DNA of 64,000 nucleotides from Faecalibacterium sp. UBA1819 (GTDB lineage Bacteria; Bacillota; Clostridia; Oscillospirales; Ruminococcaceae), in assembly GCA_002315015.1 (NCBI GenBank), contig DCEX01000035.1, positions 46,411-110,410 on the forward strand, written 5' to 3'. This document shows, one piece after another, positions 18,319-29,400 of this stretch. Position numbers and translations under genes: made by a program. The number at the start of each line of letters is the position of its first letter. Position 1 is the stretch's first letter. The notes beneath the pieces were generated by a model that was given only the letters and a program-made list of their open reading frames with translations, had not been told where the DNA came from and searched no databases.

Positions 18319-19203
18319 TTATTCTCCCCAAAGGCCGGTTTGCAGTGTCTGCATGGCTTCTTCTGCTGTAATCTGTCCCAGCAGTGCTTGCTGCACCGTA
18401 GACGGCCAAATATTGGAAATCCAGTCGGAAGTGGTATCCAAAATGGGCAGGATACCTGCAAAGTCGATGCCCTCAATAGAAGCTTTCATAAAGACGTTAT
18501 TCTGGAACTCATCCATCTCCTGCACGCGGGTGGAAACGGGAACGTTACCGGTTACGGTACACCAAGTTTCCTGTCCTTTGCCGGTTGCCAGATACTTCAT
18601 CCACTCAAAAGCGGCATCCTTGTTTTCACAAGTTTCAAGCATGACGTTCTCTGTGTCGCCCATGCTGGTCCAGCGTCCTTCACCTGCGGGGAACTGGAAG
18701 GCTGCCACGTCGTCGCCAAAGGTTTCTACCATACCTTTATAAGAACCGGTGTGGTGAATCACCATGGCACATTTGCCGGATTTGAAGTTGGTTTCGATGG
18801 TTTCCTGGAAGCCGTCGTTGGGAGCGGTTTCGGGCACATAGCCATTGGTGTACAAGTCGATAAAGTCCTGCATTCCTTTGACAGAGCCTTCGCTGGTCAA
18901 ATCTTCAAAGCTGCCGCCCGCTGCGTAAATGAAGCTGCCCCAAGGCTCTTGACCACCGGATGCACCGCGCATCGAGAAGCCGTACTGATCAATTTTGCCG
19001 TCGCCGTCTGTATCCACAGTCAGCTCTTTGCAGGCGTTGAGGAATTCTTCGTAAGTAGTGGGTACTTCAATGCCTGCGGCCTCAAACATGGACGGGCGGT
19101 AGTAAACGTAGAGAATCTGGGTATTCCACGGCATCACATAAACGCTTTCCGTTCCAGATGCTTCTTTCATAATGTTCCAAAGGTTATCCGCCGTAAATTT
19201 GAA
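18319..19203 (-). pseudogene. CUT1 sugar-binding protein lacking its 5' end
   Basis: About 290 residues of a family-1 solute-binding protein from FTADNLWNIMKEASG onward: YVMPWNTQILYVYYRPSMFEAAGIEVPTTYEEF... (typical first lobe hinge), KSGKCAMVIHHTGSYK, TENVMLETCENKDAAFEWMKYLATG. The signal peptide, lipobox and first ~110 residues are missing. In their place the frame runs into the antisense of another gene's tail and stops near 19281. It belongs to the transketolase-linked transporter; without a signal peptide it cannot be exported, so the transporter is probably inactive unless this is an assembly error. Confidence 0.85.
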
Positions 19204-19242
19204 AACGATTACGCCGCCGTGTTCGGTCGTCCGAACGCCTAA
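19189..19242 (+). pseudogene. Extreme C-terminal stub of a plus-strand gene (perhaps AraC-type regulator)
   Basis: Only RRKFENDYAAVFGRPNA then TAA remains, followed at once by a terminator. The spacing from stop to terminator suggests a real gene end. The residues resemble the ends of AraC-type regulators (SPxxYRxKFE...), and such a regulator divergent from a sugar transporter is the arrangement at 53 kb, but 17 residues cannot prove it. It abuts the broken binding-protein gene on the opposite strand. Confidence 0.4.
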
Positions 19243-19288
19243 TCTATTTTCTGCTAACCACCGATTTTTCCTTAATTCTTCTTTTCAC

Positions 19289-19335
19289 AAAAACACCTGC
19301 CGCATCCAAGCAAAGACGCGGCAGGTGTTTTTGTA
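19289..19335. terminator. Strong bidirectional terminator
   Basis: AAAAACACCTGCCGC pairs perfectly with GCGGCAGGTGTTTTT with a 14-nt loop. Confidence 0.9.
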
Positions 19336-19360
19336 TATATATTTACATTTTTAATGTTAA

Positions 19361-19528
19361 TTAGGGCGTTTCTAAAAACAAAGAAATGCGCAGATTTTTC
19401 GTAAGATGTGTGGGGCTGCAAGGCAAAAAGCACAGGAATCCTTTGTGGATTCCGAGCATTTTTCACGCAGCAGACACCGCTTCTGATAGAAAAAGATGAA
19501 AATTTCGACTTTTCAGAAAGCCCCTAGG
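19361..19528. mobile_element. MITE-like non-coding element
   Basis: About 168 bp bounded by imperfect terminal inverted repeats: left TTAGGGCGTTTCTAAAAA (19361-19378), right TTTTCAGAAAGCCCCTAG (19511-19528). About 14 of 18 positions match. TA dinucleotides flank the GGGC/GCCC ends, as in mariner/IS630-type target duplications. It has no coding capacity. An internal hairpin GGAATCC..GGATTCC lies at about 19434-19452. The right end supplies the TAG stop of the GH123-like gene. A second copy was not found in this window. Confidence 0.5.
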
Positions 19529-21239
19529 ACATTTCGTTTTCCAACGCCTCAAAGATGCGCTTTCTGATGGCAAGCAGCGCAGTTTCTCCGCGAGGATAAT
19601 CTTTGAACGTCCACGGGCTTTCGGGCGCCACCTCACGCAAAAGCGCACAGGTTGCCTCGCGGCCTATTTTCTTTTCCAACGTTTGCAAAATACGCAAATC
19701 ATCCAGCGCTTCGTTTTGCACTTCGGCGCGGATAGAGCTTTGGGGCGCTCCGCTTTTGCCGGGGTAGACCAGATAGGGGTCGCCGGACGGGAACGCAAAA
19801 TTGGAGTGTGTCTGTGCATAAGGATTCAAAGGGCCACGGGAATACTGCTCATAATAATAATTGTATCCCCAGTGCAAAAAGCCCTTGATGCGATACAGAT
19901 ACATCAGTGCGCCCATAATGCGGTTGCGGGAGCTGGGCATAGCAAAAAAGCGGTTGGGCACATCGACCCCCTGTGCACAGCAATAATAAACCCACAGATT
20001 TTCCACACCCGCATCAAAAAACGGTTGAATATGGTCATTCGACGGAACAGGCAATGCGACGGCGCCGGTGCGGTAAAATTCCAAACTGCTCAGCGCATCC
20101 ATCACACGGCAGCCTTCCAGCAAACCTTCTGTTTGCTTTTTTGCTGCCAAATAGTCCTCCATTTGCGTTTCGTTCGGCTCGTCGGAAATGTGATAATAAA
20201 CATGGTCGCGGTCATAGCCTTGATCGGTCAGTTCCGCTTGCAGCGCGGGCAGAAACGCTTCTAAGAACCGGCGGTATTCCGGGCTTTTGGCCGAAACGTG
20301 CCAGCCGAATTTCTTCACCATCACGCCGTCTTCGTTCACTTCAATTTTCGGCGTTGCTTTTGCGCCCCACTGGGTAAATAAATGGGAAATTTCCAAATAA
20401 GAAATTCCGCAGCGGCGGCAAATGGCTGTCCAGCGGCGCAGCTTAGAGAAATCAAAGCTGTAAGTACCCTTTAAGCAGTTGACCCCTACCAGCTGAACCG
20501 TGGGGCGCTCGGTTCCCACAGCGGTATCCAGCGGCGGCGTAAATACAGGAGTTAGCAGCATGTTCACTCCGTGGCGGGTGGCCGCCATCTCAATAAAGCG
20601 CTCTAAAATATTCCAATGCTCCTCGCTGAACACCTTTACCCCGTAGTGGTCAGCCAGACAATCGGCATAAAACCACTCGGTATGAATCAGCGTTTGGGCA
20701 TCGGGCACGGTTTTGCCGACACGCAAAACAAAGCTTGCGCTGATTTCCGTTTCATCTTCATCGGGATTTTTCCACGCGGCACCGTTGCCCAAAACGATAT
20801 TTTGATTGGGAATCAGCCGAATGGTCACTTCGTAGTGTCCGGGCTTTGTGTTTTCCGGCAGGTCAAAACTCACCCATAAGCTTCGGTATTGACGCGGCAC
20901 CGGGAAAATCTCCGGTTGTTTGAGGGGCGAAAGCAAATCCGGGAACAGTCCCGGCTCTTTGGTTAAATAGTCTTCATCCTGCATAAATTGTTCCCAGCAC
21001 GGAAAATCGGACGGAATCAACTCTACTTTGCTGAGTTCTGCTTCACACGGTGCGCCTTCTACCTTGACAAAATAGCTCTGCATTAAGCCGCCTTGCCGGC
21101 CGCTTTCGGCATGGTACACCAGCTGCACCGCTGCGCGTGTGTTGGGAAAGGCATACACCTGCCCCGAAAGTGCCTGCGGGCGCTTTGTGGGAAATACTTT
21201 TTCCAGCGAAGAAGCAATAAAACACGTTGTCTTAGCCAT
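19524..21239 (-). CDS. DUF4091 protein, GH123-like glycosidase
   Basis: 571 residues, no signal peptide. The N-terminal half is a beta-sandwich (FVKVEGAPCEAELSKVELIP, YRSLWVSFDLPENTKPGHYE). The C-terminal half is a DUF4091-type barrel with YYHISDEPNETQ; the adjacent Asp353-Glu354 corresponds to the catalytic Asp-Glu pair of GH123 beta-N-acetylgalactosaminidases, which use substrate-assisted catalysis. GFLHWGYNYYY and EVQNEALDDLRIL are also typical of the family. Start at MAKTT (21239) with AAAGGAG upstream. The TAG stop lies inside the right end of a MITE-like repeat. Probably acts on GalNAc-containing host glycans, in keeping with the GH101 nearby; activity untested. Confidence 0.8.
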   Translation of the reverse strand: MAKTTCFIASSLEKVFPTKRPQALSGQVYAFPNTRAAVQLVYHAESGRQGGLMQSYFVKVEGAPCEAELSKVELIPSDFPCWEQFMQDEDYLTKEPGLFPDLLSPLKQPEIFPVPRQYRSLWVSFDLPENTKPGHYEVTIRLIPNQNIVLGNGAAWKNPDEDETEISASFVLRVGKTVPDAQTLIHTEWFYADCLADHYGVKVFSEEHWNILERFIEMAATRHGVNMLLTPVFTPPLDTAVGTERPTVQLVGVNCLKGTYSFDFSKLRRWTAICRRCGISYLEISHLFTQWGAKATPKIEVNEDGVMVKKFGWHVSAKSPEYRRFLEAFLPALQAELTDQGYDRDHVYYHISDEPNETQMEDYLAAKKQTEGLLEGCRVMDALSSLEFYRTGAVALPVPSNDHIQPFFDAGVENLWVYYCCAQGVDVPNRFFAMPSSRNRIMGALMYLYRIKGFLHWGYNYYYEQYSRGPLNPYAQTHSNFAFPSGDPYLVYPGKSGAPQSSIRAEVQNEALDDLRILQTLEKKIGREATCALLREVAPESPWTFKDYPRGETALLAIRKRIFEALENEMS

Positions 21240-21259
21240 AACATCCACGCTCCTTTTGA

Positions 21260-21436
21260 TTATCCTTTCATACCAGACAGTGCGATGCCTTCCATCCATG
21301 GACGCTGCAAGAAAATATACAAAAACGGCGGCATAGCAAACGCACCGACACAGCCCATATTGTACTCTTTCATCGCCGCGTTGTAAACGGTAAACATATA
21401 AGTTTTCGAGCTTTCGTTCAACGGCAGCTTAATTTT
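21260..21436 (-). pseudogene. C-terminal stub of a MalG-type permease
   Basis: About 58 residues (KIKLPLNESSKTYMFTVYNA ... MPPFLYIFLQRPWMEGIALSGMKG, then stop) match the end of MalG-type permeases, including the final helix and G.KG terminus. The preceding ~220 residues are absent; upstream sequence is the promoter region of the divergent antiporter gene. It lies just ahead of the GH123-like gene, so it is the last transporter gene of a former operon. Confidence 0.7.
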
Positions 21437-21466
21437 ACCTTTTATCCTCCATTGCCTCTCAAACGA

Positions 21467-21495
21467 TTTACGATTTGCTGTCAATTTGTTATAAT
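21467..21495 (+). promoter_or_regulatory. Promoter of the antiporter gene
   Basis: TTTACG (21467-21472), 17-bp spacer, TATAAT (21490-21495), about 115 nt before the ATG. Confidence 0.7.
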
Positions 21496-21609
21496 ACTCG
21501 TGTACGGCAGCTATAAACGCGCGCAGATGCAACGGGCGATTTTGCCCCTTTTTTACCTCCTAAATTCCCCTGAAAACATTTTTTATTTTATTGAATCAAT
21601 GGTGAACTT

Positions 21610-23226
21610 ATGAACGAACCTTTATTGCTCATTGGCTTTGTTGTTTTAATTTGCATTTTAGCCAATCGATTTCTAGGAAAAATCCCCATTCCCTCCCTGC
21701 TGATTTTCATTGGGCTGGGCATGTTCTTTGGGGAAAACGGCGTATTGAAAATCGCTTTTGACAACTATGACGTTGTTAATATTACTTGTTCGATCTGTCT
21801 TATTTTTATTATGTTTTACGGCGGCTTCGGCACGAATTTGAAGGCGGCCCGGCCCGTTCTGGCTCCTTCCATTGTTATGTCTACATTGGGGGTTGCCGGA
21901 ACAGCCGGTGCGCTTGCGCTTTTTGCCCATTGGGTGTTGGGGCTTCCTCTTTTGGAATCCTTTTTAATCGGTTCTGTCATTTCCTCCACCGATGCCGCGT
22001 CGGTGTTTAATATTTTGCGCTCTCAAAAGCTGGCTTTAAAATATCACACCGACTCTTTGCTGGAAATTGAATCCGGCTCTAACGACCCGATGTCTTATAT
22101 GCTGACCACCGTTGCCGTCGCTTTGCTGGCCGGAGAATCGATTTCGGTTCCGTTGCTGCTTGCCCAGCAAATGGTCATCGGTCTCTTTTTCGGCGCTTTA
22201 TTCGGATGGTTAGCTGTCAAGCTTCTGCATCAGCAGCTGCTGCCCTCTCAGGAAAGCCACACCGTATTCTTACTGTCTATTATGGTTTTGGCCTATGCGG
22301 TTCCCTCCTGTTTCAACGGAAACGGCTACCTCAGTGTGTATTTGTGCGGCATTTGGATTGGCAATTCTCATTTGCCTCAAAAAAAGTACCTGGTTCACTT
22401 TATGGATGTGCTCACCCACATTGCACAGGTGATCATCTTTTTCCTGCTGGGTCTGCTTGTCACCCCCATTCAGCTGCCGATGGTCATTGTGCCGGCCATT
22501 GTGTTAACCTTGTTTTTAACGCTTGCAGCGCGCCCATTGGTCAGCTTTCTGCTTTTGAAGCCATTTGGCTGCAAGCTGAATCAAATCGGACTTGTGTCAT
22601 GGTCGGGCCTTCGCGGAGCCGCCTCCGTTGTATTTGCCATCGCAACGGTGCTTGGCGGCGTTCAAACAACATACAATCTGTACAACCTAATTTTTTGCAT
22701 GGTACTGCTGTCGATTTCGGTTCAAGGCACTTTGCTGCCCTTTGTGGCCAAAAAGCTTTCTATGATTGACACTCAAACCGATGTCGGCTGTACTTTTACC
22801 GATTATCAAGAGGACAGCGATATTCACTTTATTAAACTGCATATTGATCACGCCCATTCATGGTGCGGCCAGCGATTGAGTGAGCTTCGCCTCCCGTCCG
22901 ATTTGCTGGTTGCCATGGTGATTCGCGGGCAGGAAGTGATTGTGCCCGATGGAAGCACCCAGCTTGCCTGCGGCGATTTGCTGGTGTTGGCAGCACGCAG
23001 CTTTGAAGATAGAGAACATTTAAGGCTGCGGGAAGTGGCGGTTAGTCCGAAAGACACCTTCGTAAATTGTGCCTTATCACAAATCCCAAAAGCACATACC
23101 AATCGTGTCATTTTAATCAAGCGAGGGATTGATACCATCATCCCCCGCGGAGACACTTTGATACGAGCGGGCGATATTTTGATAATGGCACAATTTTCCA
23201 ATTCATCTTATACTGCTGAAAAGTAA
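21610..23226 (+). CDS. CPA1-type K+/H+ (or Na+/H+) antiporter with TrkA-C domains
   Basis: 538 residues. The first ~390 form 12-13 membrane helices of the cation/proton antiporter fold. It carries the transport-site region GSVISSTDAASVFNILR and ESGSNDPMSYMLT (conserved Asp residues) and SWSGLRGAASVVFAIAT. Two cytoplasmic RCK_C/TrkA-C modules follow (HIDHAHSWCGQRLSELRLPSD..., then KAHTNRVILIKRGIDTIIPR), which bind nucleotides or ions and gate transport; this layout matches NhaP2-type potassium/proton antiporters. Roles: pH and ion homeostasis. Own promoter; no operon partner. Confidence 0.9.
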   Translation: MNEPLLLIGFVVLICILANRFLGKIPIPSLLIFIGLGMFFGENGVLKIAFDNYDVVNITCSICLIFIMFYGGFGTNLKAARPVLAPSIVMSTLGVAGTAGALALFAHWVLGLPLLESFLIGSVISSTDAASVFNILRSQKLALKYHTDSLLEIESGSNDPMSYMLTTVAVALLAGESISVPLLLAQQMVIGLFFGALFGWLAVKLLHQQLLPSQESHTVFLLSIMVLAYAVPSCFNGNGYLSVYLCGIWIGNSHLPQKKYLVHFMDVLTHIAQVIIFFLLGLLVTPIQLPMVIVPAIVLTLFLTLAARPLVSFLLLKPFGCKLNQIGLVSWSGLRGAASVVFAIATVLGGVQTTYNLYNLIFCMVLLSISVQGTLLPFVAKKLSMIDTQTDVGCTFTDYQEDSDIHFIKLHIDHAHSWCGQRLSELRLPSDLLVAMVIRGQEVIVPDGSTQLACGDLLVLAARSFEDREHLRLREVAVSPKDTFVNCALSQIPKAHTNRVILIKRGIDTIIPRGDTLIRAGDILIMAQFSNSSYTAEK

Positions 23227-23330
23227 GGCCAGTTTCCATGGAATTTGCTAATTTTCTTTTCTTGTAAGCTTATTTTTATTATCTTTTTGTCCAAATATTT
23301 TGCAGTATGTGATTATTGTTTGGAAAGTCA

Positions 23331-23359
23331 ATGAAAAATTTACGAAAAAGTAATACAAT
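23331..23359 (+). promoter_or_regulatory. Possible promoter of the GH101 gene
   Basis: ATGAAA (23331-23336), 17 bp, TACAAT (23354-23359), about 130 nt before the ATG. The -35 box is weak. The rest of 23227-23487 is AT-rich with no other clear signal. Confidence 0.5.
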
Positions 23360-23487
23360 AAGGGAAATTGTTGCCATCTTGTTCGGCTTGTTTCCCGCAC
23401 CGCTTTGTTACCTTGTATCCCTTTGAAGCATCCGAAGAACGACGGTCAACGATAAAAGTTGAAAAGCAGAAAGGAAAAGAGAGCTAC

Positions 23488-26400
23488 ATGAAGAGAAAAC
23501 TAAAGTTCCTCAGTTTGCTTCTGGCGCTCAACATGGCAGCACCTTACAGCTACAATTTGACCCGCTTCTATACGGGTATGTCGCTGCAAGCTTATGCTGC
23601 ACAGACACAGAGCGTTTCCGAAAGCACCTCTTCCCCGCAAGCACAGAGCACCGCGGAGCAAACTGGCGCTGAGAGCACTTCTACCCCGGAAGCTGTCAGC
23701 GAGAGCACCGCAGCGGATGAGTCCGTGAGCACCTCTACCCCCGCAGAATCCGAGAGCACATCTGCTCCCGCTGAGTCGGTTGCACAACCCTCGGCAGAGC
23801 CCGAGGCCCCGAAGGCTGAGAGCGAAAGCACCGCAGCGTCCGACACAACCGACAGCAATACAAACAGCCTGCCCACCACAGCAGCTGAGGAAACTGCTCC
23901 GGCGGCATTGGCCAACGCCGCAGATTCCAAGGCTTTGGAAGACGGCATCAACGATGCTTGGACCGCAGACAACGTAATCGGCGGCAACAGCACTGTGTGC
24001 GCTGTTGAAAACGGCTGGCTGCACATCAAGTCCGGCACCGAGAACGGCAACAACCCCGGCACGAAACCAGCTATGTTTGTGAACCCCAATACCTTCGACT
24101 TCTCTCAAGCAGGTTATTTTGAGTTCACGATGAAAACCAATAACGCCAACACCGGCGTCAGCGACGCCGACCGTTTTGGTGTCTATCTTGGCTACAATAC
24201 CGATCAAAACGGTATGTTCGTCGGTTATGACAACGGCGGTTGGTTCTGGCAGAAATATACCGGCGGCAACGGCGACTGGTATAGCGGCAGCCGTCAGCCG
24301 GCACCGAAACCCGACAAGGAACTGCAAGTTCGCATTGAGTGGACCGCAGACCACAAAATGACGCTGAAGCTGGACGGCTCCGCTGTATTTACCGATGAAG
24401 ATTTCTCCGGTATTGCAGGCGTTTTGGGCAATCAGATTGCCATTAAAGCAGGTACTTACAACAAGAGCAACACAACAGATGTTCTCTTGAAAAACATCCA
24501 CTACACCGGCCAAAAGGAAGCAGCGGCCTATGCTGTTACCGGCAAGGTTGTGGACAGCGAAGGCGCAGCCATTGAGGGCGCTGACGTTACCATTGGTACA
24601 GAAAAAACCACTACCAATGCACAGGGCGAATTCACCGTACAGCTGTCGAACGGCACTTATGACGTAAAAGTGACCAAGTCCGGCTATCAGACGGCAACCA
24701 CCACCGTAACCGTGAAAGACGGCGCTGCCTCTGTTGCAGACATCACCATGCAGAAAAGCGTTGCTGTGGAAACCGAAAAGATTTCCTCGGAAGCGATGGA
24801 CGTTTATGTTGCCAAAAACTTCCCCAGCGTCGTTCGCTATGAGATGAAGGGAGACTTGGCGGGCAAAACCTTCTATGGCCAAACACAAGCCATTGACAAG
24901 GTAAAAATCAACGGCACAGAAGTGACCGTCAGCCCGGACAACGTGAAGGCTGCCTTCGCAGCGGATAAGGCTACCTATGTGATGACCATTAAAGATGAGG
25001 CCAACCACATTGACGCAGAAGTTACGGCTGAATTGGTCGTCAGCGGCGATGAGCTTGCTTTCAACATCACTAAGATTGACAACAAGCTGCAAGACCAAAC
25101 CACCACGAACACCTATGGTCAGCAGGTGGAAACCTATCCGATTCAGACCATTTCCATCCCGAATCACAGCTTGATTTCTGTTTCCGCTGCACAGGCAGGC
25201 GCCAACATGAAAGGTGCTGTGATGTCCTCTAACACGCATAAGAGCGGTGACGAGCTGATTGAAGTAAACGCCGACACGGAGTTTATTACAGACCGCGACT
25301 ATATGTATGCCTTTGTATCCAATGATGAGTTGAGCGCCGGTATGTGGAGCAACTCCGAGCACAATGGCCGTGTTGTAGCAGCTCCCGTACAGGGCGGCAG
25401 CCAGAACACCCGCATTTATGCTACCGTGACGGAAGTGGAAGGCACAAAAACGCTCGGCCTCGCCAGCGCTGAGTGGTACTACCACCGCAATATTACCGAC
25501 TCGAAGGGTGTTGAATACACCGTAACCGAGACGGAAATGCCGCAGAGCAAAATCACCATTACCGGTGACCGCAACGAGGACCAGACCATTGACTGGCAGG
25601 ACGGTGCGATTGCGTTCCGCGACATCATGAACAACCCGTACAAGTACGAAGAAGTGCCCGAGCTGGTAGCATGGCGTATTGCCATGAACTTCGGCGGCCA
25701 GGCACAAAACCCGTTCCTCACCACGCTGGACAACGTTAAGCGCGTTGCTATGCACACCGACGGTCTGGGCCAGTCCATTCTGTTGAAGGGCTATGGCAAC
25801 GAGGGCCACGACTCCGGCCACCCCGACTATGCTGACATCGGCCAGCGCATGGGCGGTGCCGAGGACATGAACATGCTGATGGAAAAAGGCGCTGAATACG
25901 GCGCACGCTTCGGTATTCACGTCAACGCCAGCGAAATGTATCCTGAAGCCAAAGCCTTCAGCGAAGAAATGGTTCGCAGAGTAAATGGCAACCTCAGCTA
26001 CGGCTGGAACTGGATTGACCAGGGCATCGGTATTGACGGTTTGTATGACCTCGCTATGGGCATGCGCGAAAGCCGTTTTGACGAGCTGAAAGAGCTGGTT
26101 GGCGACAACATGGACTTCATCTATGTGGACGTTTGGGGCAACCTGACCTCCAGCAATTCGGAAGACTCTTGGGAGACCCGCAAGCTTTCCAAGATGATTA
26201 CCGACAACGGCTGGCGTATGACCACGGAATGGGGCTCCGGCAACGAGTATGACTCCACCTTCCAGCACTGGGCAACTGACCTGACCTACGGCGGCTATAC
26301 CTCCAAGGGTGAAAATAGTGAAGTGATGCGCTTCCTGCGCAACCACCAGAAGGATTCTTGGGTAGGCGATTATCCCAGCTACGGCGGCGTTGCAAACTCT

Positions 26401-29400
26401 CCCCTGCTGGGCGGCTACAACATGAAGGACTTCGAAGGCTGGCAGGGCCGCAACGACTATGACGCTTACATCGTCAACCTGTACACCCACAACCTGATGA
26501 CGAAGTTCTTGCAGCACTATCAAGTAGTTGACTGGGAGGACGGCGCACCCGTTCAAATGACGGATAACGGCGAAACTTACACCTGGACACCGGAAAAGAA
26601 AATTACTTTGAAGGCTGACCCGAACAAAACTTCCGCTGAAACCGATGTGGTTGTTGTGGAAAGAGAGAGCACCGACCCGAACACCGCAGAGTATCGCAAC
26701 CGCACCGTTACTTTGAACGGCAAAGTGATTGCTCAGGGCGCGGTATCTCGCGGCGATAACGGCACAGGCGGCACCGAGAGCTACCTGATTCCGTGGGTAT
26801 GGGATTCCGTCACCGGTGACCGTGTGGCAGCAGACGCTGAAAAGCTGTACCACTGGAACACTTTGGGCGGCGAGACCACTTGGGAACTGCCGAACGGCTG
26901 GGAGAACCTTGCCAATGTAACGGTATATAAGCTCACCGACCTCGGCAAAACCGAAGAACAGAAAATCCCTGTTTCCGGCGGCAAAATTACTTTGACCGCA
27001 GAGGCACAAACTCCGTATGTTGTCTTGAAGGGCGAAGAAGCCAACCTTGACATCACTTGGAGCGAAGGCATGCACCTGACCGACGTCGGCTTTAACTCCG
27101 GCGATGCAGGCCTGGAAAAATACTGGACGAAAGACGGCAGCGGCACAGCTCAGATTGCTAAGAGCCAGTTCAGCAACCCGATGCTGAAGCTCGACGGCGA
27201 GGTGTCCATGACACAAACTCTGACCGACCTCGCTCCCGGTCAAACTTATTCCATTTATGTCGGCGTAGACAACCGCAGCGATTCTCAGGCATCTATGACG
27301 GTTTCCGTTGACGGCAAAGTGCTGGACAGCAACTACACCGAGCGCTCCATTGCGAAGAACTATGTCAAGGCTTATACCCACAGCAATTCCAGCGCAACGG
27401 TAGACGGCACCAGCTACTTCCAGAATATGTATGTTTACTTCACTGCACCGCAGAGCGGTACTGTGACCCTGACCCTTTCTAAAGCAGCCGGTGAAGGCAG
27501 CGTTTACTTCGACGATATCCGCGTGGTAGAGTCCGCTATGGATGTTGTTGAGAAAGACGAGAACGGCAACGTGATCGGCTTGCACCAAGACTTTGAAAAC
27601 TCCGTGCAGGGCTTGTATCCCTTCGTTGTCGGCGGAATTGAAGGCGTTGAGGATAACCGTACTCACCTTTCCGAGCTGCACGCACCGTACACGCAGGCTG
27701 GCTGGGACGTGAAAAAGATGGATGACGTTCTGACCAAGAACGACACCGATTCCCAGTGGTCTGTCAAGGTGAACGGCCTGTTCGGCAGAAGCGCTCTTGT
27801 CATGCAGACCATTCCGCAGAACTTCCGCTTTGAGCCGGGCAAAAAGTACAAAGTTTCCTTCGATTATCAGGCTGGTTCTGACGGCATTTACGGCGTCATC
27901 GTAGGCAATAACGAGTACAGCGGTTCCGAAACGGTTACCGAATTGCCGATGGCAATGGGCAGCAACCAGGAACAAACTTATAGCTTTGAAATTGTCGGCG
28001 CTGCTGACGGCCAAACCTGGTTCGGAATTTATTCCACCTCCAAATCGCCTGATTTGCAGGGCACCAGCGGCTCTGTTGCAAACTTCGGCGGCTATCAAGA
28101 CTTTGTTTTGGATAACCTGTCCATCGAGCTCGTGGAAGAAACGGTAAGTGCAGACGATTTGGCTGCTTTGATTGAAGAAGCAATGGCAAACTACTCTGAG
28201 TCGAATTATCAGCCGGCGGATTGGGCACTGTTCCAGGAAGCTCTGGTCAACGCCCAGGTTGCTTTGGACAAAGACCAGCAGAATCCCGAAGATATCGCTG
28301 CAGCGTTCTACGCTTTGCGTGCACGCATGGAAGCGATGAACTCCGCACCCGGCACAGAAGCTTCCGACCGCTATGACATTCCCACCACAGACTATGCGGT
28401 AGAAGTTGGCAGCGAACAGCCGGATGCCGGCGGAGAAGGCCCCGCTGACTTTGCACAGGATGGCAATGAAAGCACACACTGGCATACTGCTTGGGCTGAA
28501 AACGCCGTAGCCGATGGTACTGCATGGTATCAGTTCGACTTCAATGAGCCGAGAGCAATTACCGGTATGCGTTATCTGCCGCGTTCCGGCGGTGCCAATG
28601 CAAACGGCAAGATTTTGACCGCAAAAATTGAGATCAGTAAAGATGGCGGCGCAAGTTGGGAACCTGTTTCTCTGTCCAGATCGGAAAGTGGCGAAGTAAG
28701 CTTTGACGCTGCTACCAGATGGCAGAAAGTTGACTTCGGCAAGGAGATTGAAGGCGTAACCAATGTTCGCTTGACCGCTCTGACCACTACGGGACAAAGT
28801 GCAAACGAGAAAAACAAATTTGCTTCCGCGGCTGAGCTTCGTGTGACACAGTATGTTGCACCCGAAGGCGTGGTAGTGGACAAAACCGGCCTGAAAGCAG
28901 CCATTGACGCAGCAAACGCTTTGAATGCTGCCGATTACACCGAGTCTACTTGGCAGGTTGTGGCTGACAATCTGGCAAAGGCACAAGCTGTTTATGACAA
29001 TGCCAATGCAACGGCTTATGATGTGGCACTGGCAATTGCCAACTTGCAGGATTCTGTAAACGCTTTGGAATCCGTTCCCAGCACTGAGCCCGCTGATAAA
29101 ACACAGCTGGAGCAGGCAATTGCTGAGGCAAACGGCTTGAACCAGAATGCTTACACCGCAAGCAGCTGGGCAAAGTATGTCGAGGCTCTGGAGAGAGCGA
29201 AAGCTGTATTTGCAGACGCAAATGCAACACAGGCTGATGTACAGGCTGCTTTGGCAGCACTGAACATTGCAAAGCAGGGCTTGGTAAAAATCCCCGATAA
29301 GACCGCTTTGCAGAATGCTGTAAACGAGGCTGCTAACCTGAATGGAAGCGCCTACACCGCACAGAGCTGGCAGAACTATCTGAACGCTTTGGAGCAGGCA

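Noticed and set aside
18217..19188. Long plus-strand frame over the binding-protein gene
   Set aside because: Shadow of the minus-strand gene; only the last 17 codons plus stop and terminator (19189-19242) look like a real gene end.
23600..23850. Repeated SEST-like codons at the start of the GH101 gene as a DNA repeat array
   Set aside because: The repetition is at protein level (Ser/Thr/Glu/Ala stalk), irregular at DNA level.
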